8,269 nucleotides of DNA from Phenylobacterium sp. (GCA_025350885.1 JANXXA010000489.1:1-8269), one strand, 5' to 3'; counted from the first letter of the stretch, positions 1 to 6,126 are shown. The notes: generated by a model from the sequence alone, not told the origin. Numbers and translations are program-made.

Positions 1-43
1 TCATCGCCGCGCGGATCGGGCCGGTCTTGGGGTGCTCAGTCAT
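1..43 (-). CDS. N-terminal 14 codons of an unidentified gene downstream of the CsoR-family repressor
   Basis: An ATG at 43-41 opens a frame that stays open to the window edge and encodes MTEHPKTGPIRAAM. The ATG overlaps the repressor's TGA stop in an ATGA arrangement, which usually means translational coupling within one operon. Genes directly behind CsoR/RcnR-family repressors often encode metal efflux or metal and sulfur handling proteins that the repressor controls. These 14 residues are too few to recognise a family, so the function is left open. Confidence 0.5.
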   Translation of the reverse strand, partial: MTEHPKTGPIRAAM

Positions 44-306
44 AGGTACTTGGTGATTTCCTTGAACTCGGCCAGGTCGGCATGACCATCGGCATCCAAC
101 GCGTGCTGAAGGCAGTGGTCGATGTGGTCGTGGATCAGCGCCTTTTTGGCCGCGGCGACCGCCGCCTCTACCGCATGAAGCTGCTGCGCGAGATCGAGAC
201 AGGGGCGGCCCGCCTCAATCATTGCGATGACCGTATTCAGGTGGCCGCCGGCGCGCTTGAGCCGCTTTGCAACGGCTGAATGGGAAGGGTGCAGCGGGTC
301 GGACAT
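40..306 (-). CDS. CsoR/RcnR/FrmR-family (DUF156) metal-sensing transcriptional repressor
   Basis: This is an 88-residue, all-helical DUF156 protein of normal family length. The family binds DNA as tetramers and releases it on binding Cu(I), Ni(II)/Co(II) or other thiol-reactive ligands. Visible hallmarks are RLKRAGGHL (residues 15-23), the GRPCLDLAQQLHAVE segment (33-47), and HDHIDHC (59-65). Numbered from the chosen start, Cys36, His61 and Cys65 match the Cys-His-Cys set of copper-sensing CsoR proteins. The extra His59, His64 and the N-terminal His6/His9 leave a nickel/cobalt sensor possible. The start at 306 is preferred over an upstream in-frame ATG at 348 because it has a GAGG five bases upstream and gives the usual family N-terminus. 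The longer start would also translate through the palindromic operator candidate. The stop overlaps the start of the next gene. Family assignment is secure; the ligand is not. Confidence 0.9.
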   Translation of the reverse strand: MSDPLHPSHSAVAKRLKRAGGHLNTVIAMIEAGRPCLDLAQQLHAVEAAVAAAKKALIHDHIDHCLQHALDADGHADLAEFKEITKYL

Positions 307-315
307 GCCTGCCTC

Positions 316-336
316 GTATCCTCCGGGGGAGGATAC
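316..336. promoter_or_regulatory. Palindromic operator candidate for the CsoR-family repressor
   Basis: A perfect 9-base inverted repeat, GTATCCTCC and GGAGGATAC, is separated by GGG. It lies 10 bases upstream of the repressor start. CsoR/RcnR-family proteins are known to bind palindromes with a G/C-tract core and A/T-containing ends, often in front of their own gene. The position just before the ribosome binding site suggests autoregulation of the repressor and the coupled downstream gene. No binding evidence can be had from sequence alone. Confidence 0.65.
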
Positions 337-372
337 GGCAAGCTTCACAGGCTCAGCGACCGTTGAAAAATA

Positions 373-448
373 TGGTGCCGGATGCAGGACTCGAACCCGC
401 GACCTTCGGTTTACAAAACCGCTGCTCTACCAGCTGAGCTAATCCGGC
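373..448 (-). tRNA. tRNA-Thr (anticodon TGT)
   Basis: The minus strand folds into a complete 76-base cloverleaf. The acceptor GCCGGAT (448-442) pairs with ATCCGGC, and the D arm is GCTC...GAGC. The anticodon loop TTTGTAA carries TGT, reading the Thr codon ACA. The T arm is GCGGG-TTCGAGT-CCTGC. The discriminator A and 3' CCA are encoded, with the CCA ending at 373. The outermost anticodon-stem pair is a G-A mismatch. A TATTTTT tract follows the 3' end directly and could help end transcription. Confidence 0.97.
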
Positions 449-461
449 CCTGGATCGGTTG

Positions 462-491
462 CTTATGCGGCGAAGGGCCGGGCCTTGGCAA
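462..491 (-). promoter_or_regulatory. Candidate sigma-70-type promoter for tRNA-Thr
   Basis: On the minus strand, TTGCCA (491-486, 5 of 6 matches to the -35 consensus) is followed after 18 bases by CATAAG (467-462, 4 of 6 matches to the -10). Transcription would start a few bases before the tRNA 5' end at 448. It is judged by eye only; the spacing and position are reasonable. Confidence 0.4.
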
Positions 492-587
492 CCGTACGAC
501 AGGTTCGCAAGGCGCGGAGGCGATCTGGAAGCGCACGGCGCCTAAGCCGCCGAGGACACGTGCAGCCGCACTCCCGCACGCTGTTGC

Positions 588-616
588 TTGACCCGGCCGC
601 GGATGGCTTCAGGAAT
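588..616 (+). promoter_or_regulatory. Weak promoter candidate for the DUF6958-like gene
   Basis: TTGACC (588-593) matches five of six -35 bases and is followed after 17 bases by AGGAAT (611-616), a poor -10 with three of six matches. It would give a leader of about 30 bases before the ATG at 653. The remainder of the 449-652 gap shows no other feature I can support. Confidence 0.25.
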
Positions 617-652
617 GGCGGAATTGAGGATCAGCTGAGGGATCAGGCCGCG

Positions 653-952
653 ATGACCAAGCCCGTCGAACGCATCGCCATGCTGAACATCAACAGCCCC
701 GGCCGCGAGACCCGGGTGGATGGCGCCAAATATGCGGCGATGAAGCAGGCCATGCTGACCGCCCTGCCGGCGTCGCAACCGGGCCTGACCTGGGCGGACC
801 TCAAGCTGCGGGTCTTGCCGCTGCTGCCGGACGCGCTGTTTCCCGGCGGCGCCACGGCCGGCTGGTGGCTGAAGGGCGTCCAGCTGGATCTCGAGGCCAG
901 GGGCGTGGTCGCACGCGAGGCCAGCAAGCCGCTGCGCTTCTTCCGCCTGTGA
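653..952 (+). CDS. DUF6958-like small protein of unknown function
   Basis: This is a 99-residue soluble protein with no signal peptide or membrane segment. It reads like the DUF6958 family: a short N-terminal NINSPGRETRVD stretch (residues 11-22), then an AKYAAMKQAML helix, a TWADLKLRVLPLLPDALFPGG stretch (about 43-63), and a closing GWWLKGVQLDLEARGVVARE region followed by KPLRFFRL. The Gly-Trp-Trp before a 'VQLDLEA+G' helix and the Arg-rich end are the recognisable points, and the overall pattern resembles a small winged-helix-like fold. No function is known for the family. The reading frame extends upstream to a TTG at 485, but that segment is Arg-rich, low-complexity and unlike the family, so the ATG at 653 was chosen. 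Its ribosome site is weak (TGAGGG about 11 bases upstream). It stands alone, 188 bases ahead of the preferred caspase start. Confidence 0.8.
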   Translation: MTKPVERIAMLNINSPGRETRVDGAKYAAMKQAMLTALPASQPGLTWADLKLRVLPLLPDALFPGGATAGWWLKGVQLDLEARGVVAREASKPLRFFRL

Positions 953-1078
953 GGGGTCATCTGTCGGTCGTGCCCAACGGCTAACGCCGAGGGTCAAGAT
1001 CGATCAGTTGCACTGAGCGAAATCAGCTATCGTCGTTCGACACGATCCTGGGGGCGCCTATGTCACGATCCGATTACG

Positions 1079-1093
1079 CTGAGCCACGCTCAG
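1079..1093. repeat. Short inverted repeat in the leader of the caspase gene
   Basis: CTGAGC and GCTCAG are separated by CAC. If translation starts at the GTG at 1141, this 6-base palindrome is in the untranslated leader and could be a protein-binding site or a small hairpin. If the ATG at 1060 is used it is coding. Such a short palindrome can arise by chance. Confidence 0.25.
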
Positions 1094-1128
1094 AAAGCTG
1101 GGCGGCAGGGCAGCGCCCGCCGTCACGC

Positions 1129-1133
1129 GGAGG
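1129..1133 (+). promoter_or_regulatory. Ribosome binding site that sets the caspase start at GTG 1141
   Basis: GGAGG is placed seven bases before the GTG at 1141, which is close to ideal. The upstream ATG at 1060 has only a GGGGGC stretch in front of it. Confidence 0.6.
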
Positions 1134-1140
1134 CGGGCTC

Positions 1141-2844
1141 GTGAGGCTTCGGGTTCCGCGGCCCGGCGCGATCCGGGCTCTGCTGATCCTGCTCCTGCTG
1201 CTTGTCCCCTCCATGGCCCGGGCCCAGACCCGCGTGGCTCTGCTGATCGGCGAGGGCGACTACTTCAAGCCGCCTCCCACCTCGCACGGCTCCTTCTGGC
1301 CAAAGCTCGACAACCCGCCGCACGACGTGGGCTTGGTCGCGGAGAAGCTGCGGGAGGTCGGCTTCGCAACCACGGTGGCGATCAATTTCGGCCGCGCGGA
1401 CCTGCAGCAGGCGATCGCCGCCTTCGCCGTGAAGGCGGCAAAGGCCGACGACGCCGTGGTCTATTACGCGGGCCACGGCTTCGAATATGCCCGCCACAAC
1501 TACCTGGTCCCGATCGACGCGCCGGCCGAGGTGGACGCCAGTCAACTCGGCAAGGCGTTCATCGACCTCGACACGCTGGCCCAGGCGGCGGGCAAGGCCC
1601 GTCGCGTCAACATCTTCTTTCTCGATGCCTGCCGCACGAGCAACACGTCAGTCAAACTGACCGGCCCGACCAAATCCTATGTCGACGACGTAGTGTTCCG
1701 GCCGGGATTGCCGGTGGCCGTGGTCTATTCGACGGCGCGCGGAGAATCGGCTTTCGACCACGCGGTCTCCGCGCCGCCGCCGCTGGAATACAGCCCGTTC
1801 GCCTGGTTCGTGGCGCAGTATGTCACCCTGCCACGGACCTCGCTGGGCGACTTCTTCACCTTCGTGAACGCCAAGGTGCAGCAAAGCACCCGCCAGTGGG
1901 GCCCGCAGTCGCCCTACATGCTCTCCTCGCTCACTGACTTCTACTACTTCCACCCGGCGGGCGTGCAGGCGCCGCGACCACCGCCGCCCGCTGGCCAAGG
2001 CGTGACACGCCAGGCGCCGACGGTGGCGCGGACGCTGGCGCCGGCGAGCGGCCGGCCGGCGCGGGGCCTGGCCGCCTCGCTCGACCTCTCGATCGAGCAC
2101 CTGGCCCTGACCGATGAGCCGGTGGTCGTGGCCGACGTCCTGGCCGAACACTCGGCCGACGACCTGGTCGCCATGGCCGAGCACGGCGACCCGATGGCGG
2201 CCTATCTGCTGGGCTACATGTCCGAGTTCGGGCGCGGGGCGCAGCTGGATCTGGCCCAGGCGCGCATCTGGCTGGAGCAGGCGGCGACCAGCGGCCTCGC
2301 GCCCGCGCAGCTGGAGCTGGGGTGGTTCCTCAAGCACCACTCGAGCGGCGCCGCCGACGACGCTCGGGCCCGCGCGCTGATGGAAGCGGCCGCCGCGCAG
2401 GGCTTCGCCAAGGCCCAAGCGCATCTGGCGAACCTGCTGATGCGCGACGGCGTCCTGGCCGACTACAACCGCGGCCTCGACCTCTACCGCGCCGCGGCGA
2501 AGAAGAACTATCCGCAGGCGCTCTATGCGCTGGCCTCCCTCAAGGACGCCGAGGCCCGGACCCGGCTGATGAGCCTGGCCGACGGCGGGGACATGGCCAG
2601 CCGCCAGTGGATCTGCGAGTTGGCGGCCACGGACGGAAATGTCGGGCCGGCCCTCGCCCAGTGCACGGCCGCGGCCAAGGCCGGCTATGGGATGTCCCAG
2701 GCGCGGCTGGCGATCGCCTACCATGACGGCGTCGGCGTCGGCGCGGTCGATGCCGACGAGGCCCGGCACTGGTCGCGCCTGGCCATGGGCCAGCCGGACC
2801 TGCCGGACGAACTGGCCAGTCGCGTGCGGGCGTTCGGATATTGA
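1141..2844 (+). CDS. Exported caspase-like cysteine protease (peptidase C14) with C-terminal Sel1 repeats
   Basis: This is a 567-residue protein from the GTG start; an ATG at 1060 would add 27 residues. Residues 1-29 are a signal peptide or anchor: a basic start, then the Leu-rich run ALLILLLLLVP and SMARAQ, a good cleavage site. A caspase-family domain follows (about 30-270). Its catalytic His is in YYAGHG (His112, codon at 1474) and its Cys in FLDACR (Cys164, codon at 1630), with LDNPPHDV and NYLVPIDA as typical flanking motifs. The dyad is intact, so activity is expected. A Pro/Ala/Arg-rich linker (about 275-310) leads to Sel1-type helical repeats (about 340-555), which usually bind partner proteins. 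Caspase-Sel1 fusions are known, but their substrates mostly are not. The stop overlaps the TIR gene start by 4 bases, so the two are probably made together. I infer a periplasmic protease scaffolded by its Sel1 repeats. The substrate is unknown. The ATG start would bury the hydrophobic run behind 36 polar residues, making an N-terminal anchor more likely than cleavage. Confidence 0.88.
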   Translation: MRLRVPRPGAIRALLILLLLLVPSMARAQTRVALLIGEGDYFKPPPTSHGSFWPKLDNPPHDVGLVAEKLREVGFATTVAINFGRADLQQAIAAFAVKAAKADDAVVYYAGHGFEYARHNYLVPIDAPAEVDASQLGKAFIDLDTLAQAAGKARRVNIFFLDACRTSNTSVKLTGPTKSYVDDVVFRPGLPVAVVYSTARGESAFDHAVSAPPPLEYSPFAWFVAQYVTLPRTSLGDFFTFVNAKVQQSTRQWGPQSPYMLSSLTDFYYFHPAGVQAPRPPPPAGQGVTRQAPTVARTLAPASGRPARGLAASLDLSIEHLALTDEPVVVADVLAEHSADDLVAMAEHGDPMAAYLLGYMSEFGRGAQLDLAQARIWLEQAATSGLAPAQLELGWFLKHHSSGAADDARARALMEAAAAQGFAKAQAHLANLLMRDGVLADYNRGLDLYRAAAKKNYPQALYALASLKDAEARTRLMSLADGGDMASRQWICELAATDGNVGPALAQCTAAAKAGYGMSQARLAIAYHDGVGVGAVDADEARHWSRLAMGQPDLPDELASRVRAFGY

Positions 2845-4766
2845 GCGGCGATCCGCCAGCCGCCCACGACGGAAAATCGCGAGTCTTCGTCAGCTATGCG
2901 CGCGTGGACAGCGCGCGGGTCCAGCCTCTTGTCGAGGCTCTGATCGCTGAAGGTTTTGACGTCTGGTGGGACGGCCACATTCCCGGCGGCGCCTCGTTCG
3001 CCCGCGAGATCGAGGCGGCGCTCACCGCGGCCCAGGCGGTGGTGGTGGTCTGGTCGACGGCTTCGGTGGACTCCGACTGGGTGCGGGACGAGGCAGCGGT
3101 GGGGCGCGACCGCGGACGGCTCGTGCCGGTGCGTATCGACCCCGTGGTGGCGCCGTTGGGCTTTGGCCAATATCAGGTGGTCAATCTTCACGGGTGGACG
3201 GGCGAGCGCACCGCTAAGTCTTTTCACGATCTGATCGATGCGATCGGTGTGATCGGGGGGGCGGGCGGTGGCCAGTCGCCTCGGCGGAACGTCGCGCCAC
3301 TTTCGGGCGTGGCAAGACCGCCAAGCCGGCGGGCGTTCTGGATCGCGGGCGCGGCGGTTCCGGCGATCGCGCTGGGGGGCTGGTGGCTGACCCGGCGCAC
3401 GGCGCCCGCGCGCAGCATCGCCGTGCTGCCGTTCGCCAATCTGTCAGGAGAGCCGGGGCAGGACCTGGTGGCCGACGGCCTCGCAGAGGAGGTTCGCTCC
3501 ACGCTGGCGCGGATGCCGGCCCTGCAGGTGACCTCCCGCACCTCCTCGGAGCTGTTCCGCCGCGCGTCGCAGGACTCGGCGGCGATCGCCGCGCGGCTGG
3601 GCGTGGCCTACCTGCTGGAAGGCACTCTGCAGAAGGGCGGGAACACGCTGCGGATCGGGGTCCAGCTGGTTCGCGGTGCGGACGGTTTCCAGACCTGGTC
3701 GCAGACCTTCGACAGGCCGATCGACAGCATGCTGGCCCTGGAGAGCGACATCGCCGGGCACGTGGCCGCGGCGCTGCAACTGAAGCTGCTGACCGCGGCC
3801 GCCATGCCGCCCGGTGGCACGCGTTCGGCGCAGGCCTTCCAGATCTACCTGAAGGCGCGGCGGCTCTATGCCGAGCAGGGCGACGAGGCCAGCCTGCGCA
3901 CGGCCGCGGCGCTCTATGAGCAGGCGCTGGCGTTGGATCCCGCCTATGCCGACGCCCAGGCGGGGCGGGCGCGGGCTCTGATCGCCGTCGCCGATCAGTT
4001 CGCGACCGGGGAGACGCGACGCAGCCTCTCCGATCAGGGCCTGGCCGCCGCCCAGTCCGCCGCCAGGCTGGCGCCCGGCTCCGCCGAGGCGCAGGCGGCG
4101 TTGGGGTTCGCCAGGATGGGGCGTCTGGACATCAAGGGCGCGCGCGGACCCTACGAGCGCGCCGGCGAACTGGGCGCGGGCGACGCCGACCGGCTGCAAG
4201 GCTATGGCGGCTACGAGGCGCGCCTCGGGCGCTCCGACCTGGCGCTGCCCGCGCTGCGGCGCGCCGTGCTGCTCGATCCGCTGAACCCCAGCGCCCACCT
4301 GACCTTTGCAGACGGGCTCTATCTGGCGCGTCGGCCCAGCGAGGCGCTTGTTCCGCTGCGCCGCGCGATCCAGCTGAACCAGGCCATCACCTTCGCGCAC
4401 AGCCGGCTGGGCGACTGTCAGGTGCTGGCGGGCAATCTGGCGGCGGCCGTGGTGGAGTATCGCGCCGAGCCGGCCGCGCTATACCGCCTGACGGGGCTGG
4501 CGATCGGCCTGCAACGGCTGGGTAAGCCGGCCGAGGCAGACAAGGCGTTGTCCGACCTCATCGCCCAGACCGGCGACAACGGACTCTATCAGCAGGCTCA
4601 GGTGCTGGCGCAGTGGGGCCGCGCGGCGCGGTGTCTGGACGCGCTTGAAGCCGGCTTCGCGGTTAAGGACGCGGGTCTCACACGGCTGTTCGTGGACCCG
4701 ATGCTCGATCCGGTGCGACGTGAGAAGCGATTTGATCGCTTGCTGCGGCTGGTCGGCTTCGAATAA
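2841..4766 (+). CDS. TIR domain - transmembrane - TolB/FlgO-like - TPR protein
   Basis: This 641-residue protein starts at TTG 2841, overlapping the caspase stop (TTGA). The N-terminal TIR domain (about 13-135, TIR_2 type) shows FVSYAR (16-21), DVWWD (40-44) and WVRDE (80-84). The last matches the WxxxE pattern holding the catalytic glutamate of TIR NAD-cleaving enzymes (Glu84, codon at 3090). After a Gly-rich linker comes one membrane helix (about 166-183, flanked by SRR and RR). A TolB N-terminal/FlgO-like domain follows (about 190-315: SIAVLPFANLSGEPGQ, then VAYLLEGTLQKGGN), as in many CadC-like and adenylate cyclase-like sensors. About six TPR units (345-545) contain AAALYEQALALDPAYADA, LRRAVLLDPLNPSAH and LRRAIQLN. 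It ends with a family-typical tail, LFVDPMLDPVRREKRFDRLL. By the positive-inside rule, TIR should be cytosolic and TolB/TPR periplasmic. I infer a membrane sensor with TIR output, coupled in expression to the caspase. Whether TIR cleaves NAD or only binds partners is unknown. Confidence 0.9.
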   Translation: MSGDPPAAHDGKSRVFVSYARVDSARVQPLVEALIAEGFDVWWDGHIPGGASFAREIEAALTAAQAVVVVWSTASVDSDWVRDEAAVGRDRGRLVPVRIDPVVAPLGFGQYQVVNLHGWTGERTAKSFHDLIDAIGVIGGAGGGQSPRRNVAPLSGVARPPSRRAFWIAGAAVPAIALGGWWLTRRTAPARSIAVLPFANLSGEPGQDLVADGLAEEVRSTLARMPALQVTSRTSSELFRRASQDSAAIAARLGVAYLLEGTLQKGGNTLRIGVQLVRGADGFQTWSQTFDRPIDSMLALESDIAGHVAAALQLKLLTAAAMPPGGTRSAQAFQIYLKARRLYAEQGDEASLRTAAALYEQALALDPAYADAQAGRARALIAVADQFATGETRRSLSDQGLAAAQSAARLAPGSAEAQAALGFARMGRLDIKGARGPYERAGELGAGDADRLQGYGGYEARLGRSDLALPALRRAVLLDPLNPSAHLTFADGLYLARRPSEALVPLRRAIQLNQAITFAHSRLGDCQVLAGNLAAAVVEYRAEPAALYRLTGLAIGLQRLGKPAEADKALSDLIAQTGDNGLYQQAQVLAQWGRAARCLDALEAGFAVKDAGLTRLFVDPMLDPVRREKRFDRLLRLVGFE

Positions 4767-4782
4767 CCTTGGCCAATCAATC

Positions 4783-4789
4783 AGGGGAG
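4783..4789 (+). promoter_or_regulatory. Strong ribosome binding site that sets the lipoprotein start
   Basis: AGGGGAG is eight bases before the ATG at 4798. It supports this start over the in-frame ATG at 4645, which lies deep inside the TIR gene. Confidence 0.7.
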
Positions 4790-4797
4790 CACTCAAG

Positions 4798-5073
4798 ATG
4801 CGCAAGACCATTTTCGCCACGGGCCTGGCGATGCTCGCCGTCTTGAGCTTGGCGGCTTGCAACAAAAAGGCGGATCCAGCCGCTCCCGCCGACGCCGCTG
4901 CTTCGCCTGTCGCCGCAGCTCCGGTGGAAACCACGCCGGCACAGGCCACGCCACCCTTGGCCACTCCGGCTGAAGCCCCCCCGCCCTCAGCCGCCCCGCC
5001 GCGTCGGGGGGATCCGACTCATCAGTCTGCCGCAGCCGCCCCGCCGCGTCGGGGAGATCCGACTCATCAGTAG
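4798..5073 (+). CDS. Small Ala/Pro-rich lipoprotein with a C-terminal tandem repeat
   Basis: This is a 91-residue protein of unknown function. A basic start and hydrophobic core (residues 1-20) end in the lipobox LAAC with Cys21, so it should be cleaved by lipoprotein signal peptidase and anchored by lipid. CNKKAD follows; the residue after Cys is Asn, not Asp, which favours outer-membrane sorting under the Escherichia coli rule, though that rule is uncertain here. The mature chain is a disordered Ala/Pro/Thr-rich spacer (22-66), then two copies of PPRRGDPTHQ (67-76 and 82-91), the second forming the exact C-terminus. The basic repeats after an acid-poor spacer could bind peptidoglycan, nucleic acid or a partner, but nothing shows which. 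It lies 31 bases after the TIR gene with a strong ribosome site and so is probably in the same transcript. Lipoprotein status is well supported; the role is open. Confidence 0.82.
   Translation: MRKTIFATGLAMLAVLSLAACNKKADPAAPADAAASPVAAAPVETTPAQATPPLATPAEAPPPSAAPPRRGDPTHQSAAAAPPRRGDPTHQ
4988..5071 (+). repeat. Tandem direct repeat, two 39-base copies at 45-base period
   Basis: The copies at 4988-5026 and 5033-5071 differ at one base (G at 5010, A at 5055), a synonymous change in a Gly codon. They encode the repeated lipoprotein C-terminus. Each contains a small hairpin, CCCCG-CCGCGT-CGGGG. Near-identity at the DNA level, including third codon positions, points to recent duplication. Confidence 0.9.
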
Positions 5074-5098
5074 GCGATCCCCGCTGCGGCGGGGGCGG
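5036..5098 (+). repeat. Inverted copy of the repeat forming a long hairpin across the lipoprotein stop codon
   Basis: The segment 5075-5098, read on the minus strand, matches the second repeat copy (5036-5059) as CCGCCCC, GCCGC, CGGGG and ATC blocks with a two-base internal mismatch and small bulges. The transcript could form a stem of about 20 pairs with the TAG stop (5071-5073) in the loop. The 3' arm also folds alone as CCCCGC-TGCG-GCGGGG. No T-run follows, so it is not a standard intrinsic terminator. It resembles a REP-like palindromic element and could affect mRNA stability or downstream translation. Confidence 0.6.
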
Positions 5099-5106
5099 TA
5101 CGCAAG

Positions 5107-6009
5107 ATGATCGCGGACGACTTTCCGGCCAAGCTGCGGCTCGCGCTCAAGGCGCTGTCGATCAGTCGTGCGGGGCTGGCGTCGGAGCTGAAGATCGACA
5201 AGTCCGTGGTCGGCCGCTGGATCGCCGGCGTGAACAGGCCCACCGACCACAACCTCGCCGGTCTCTCGACCGCCATCGCCGCGCGCCGACCGGGTTTCAC
5301 CGAACTGGATTGGGAGGCCGAACCCGACGCGTTCCGCCAGTCGCTCGGCCTGCCGGAGGTCGCGGCGGATCCCGCGACGCCCCCGCCGGGCGGCGGCGAC
5401 TGGCTGCCGCCGCAGGTGCTGGCCGAGGCGGTGCTGACGACCACGCTCACCGGCTCGGCCTACGAGGGGCTGTGGCGCTCGACGCGGCCGAGCTTCGATC
5501 ACCCCGGGCGCTTTCTCCATGACCGCATCCTGATCTGGCGCGGCGACCATGGCCTGCTCAGCTTCCAGCTCTCGGTCGGCGACATGCAGTTCAAGGGCGT
5601 GGCCTTCCCCACCCGGACCCAGCTGTTCGGCATCTGCGCCGATCCCGCCACCGGCATCTTCCTGTTCGTGATCTTCAACGCGGTGCTGCGTTATCGCGCC
5701 GAGGTGATGGACGGGCTCAGCCTGACCCTGCAGCGCAGCGGCGGCGGGACGCCCATGGCCTGCGCGGTGCTGATGGAGCGGACCGGCCTGTTGAGCGACG
5801 ACTTGGCCGCCGACGCCCGGCAACTGCGTGATCTGGCCCGACTGAGCCCATTGGCGCCCGAGGGATCGATTTCACCAACCATCGCCGCCCATCTGCTGCG
5901 CGATGTCGGCCCGGCCGCCCAGGCCGCGGGCGGCGACCTGTTCCTGCTGATGCCGTTCGTTAATTCGATGTCGCGGGGCCCGGAGCCCGACGGGGAGTTG
6001 TCGAAGTAG
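5107..6009 (+). CDS. XRE-type helix-turn-helix protein with an unrecognised C-terminal domain
   Basis: This is a 300-residue soluble protein. Residues about 7-58 form an XRE/Cro-like DNA-binding domain: SRAGLASELKIDKSVVGRWI supplies the helix-turn-helix, with NRPTDHNLAGLSTAI as the next helices. A Pro/Gly-rich linker (about 84-102) joins a domain of about 180 residues that I cannot assign. That domain contains GSAYEGLWRSTRPSF, RFLHDRILIWR, alternating beta-like stretches (LLSFQLSVGDMQFKGVAF, GIFLFVIFNAVLRYRAEV) and a helical end. It looks like a beta-rich sensing domain, but no ligand-binding motif can be named. There is no membrane segment. It begins 33 bases after the lipoprotein stop, just behind a long hairpin, with only a weak G-rich ribosome site, so its level may be limited by that structure. 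Its position at the end of the caspase/TIR row suggests it may regulate that operon. Most related chromosomal proteins are annotated only as HTH regulators. Confidence 0.82.
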   Translation: MIADDFPAKLRLALKALSISRAGLASELKIDKSVVGRWIAGVNRPTDHNLAGLSTAIAARRPGFTELDWEAEPDAFRQSLGLPEVAADPATPPPGGGDWLPPQVLAEAVLTTTLTGSAYEGLWRSTRPSFDHPGRFLHDRILIWRGDHGLLSFQLSVGDMQFKGVAFPTRTQLFGICADPATGIFLFVIFNAVLRYRAEVMDGLSLTLQRSGGGTPMACAVLMERTGLLSDDLAADARQLRDLARLSPLAPEGSISPTIAAHLLRDVGPAAQAAGGDLFLLMPFVNSMSRGPEPDGELSK

Positions 6010-6126
6010 ATCGCCGCATCGGCTCGCATCGTTTCGCACCCCACCGCGCGCCGACACACCTGTAAGCTGCAGCTGCGGGCACCTAGTCTGATCCCTTCGG
6101 TTTCATTTTCGGACTGGGTGGGTGAC

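Noticed and set aside
485..652. Upstream extension of the DUF6958-like gene from a TTG at 485
   Set aside because: The added segment is Arg-rich and unlike the family, and it overlaps the candidate tRNA-Thr promoter.
1008..1064. Promoter elements ahead of the caspase gene (TTGCAC, TATCGT, TTCGAC, TATGTC)
   Set aside because: No pair gave both good spacing and good matches, so no promoter is called here.
1648..2769. 373-codon open frame antisense to the caspase gene
   Set aside because: It is Arg/Gly/His-rich, lacks any motif, and mirrors the GC-biased codon use of the sense gene, which shows clear domains.
3444..4400. 318-codon open frame antisense to the TIR/TPR gene
   Set aside because: Low-complexity composition and no recognisable domain; expected as a shadow of a high-GC gene.
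4645..4797. Upstream extension of the lipoprotein frame
   Set aside because: It lies inside the TIR gene, would bury the lipobox, and the ATG at 4798 has a strong ribosome site.
4988..5071. Short repeats as a CRISPR array
   Set aside because: There are only two copies, they are coding and in frame, and no varied spacer is present.
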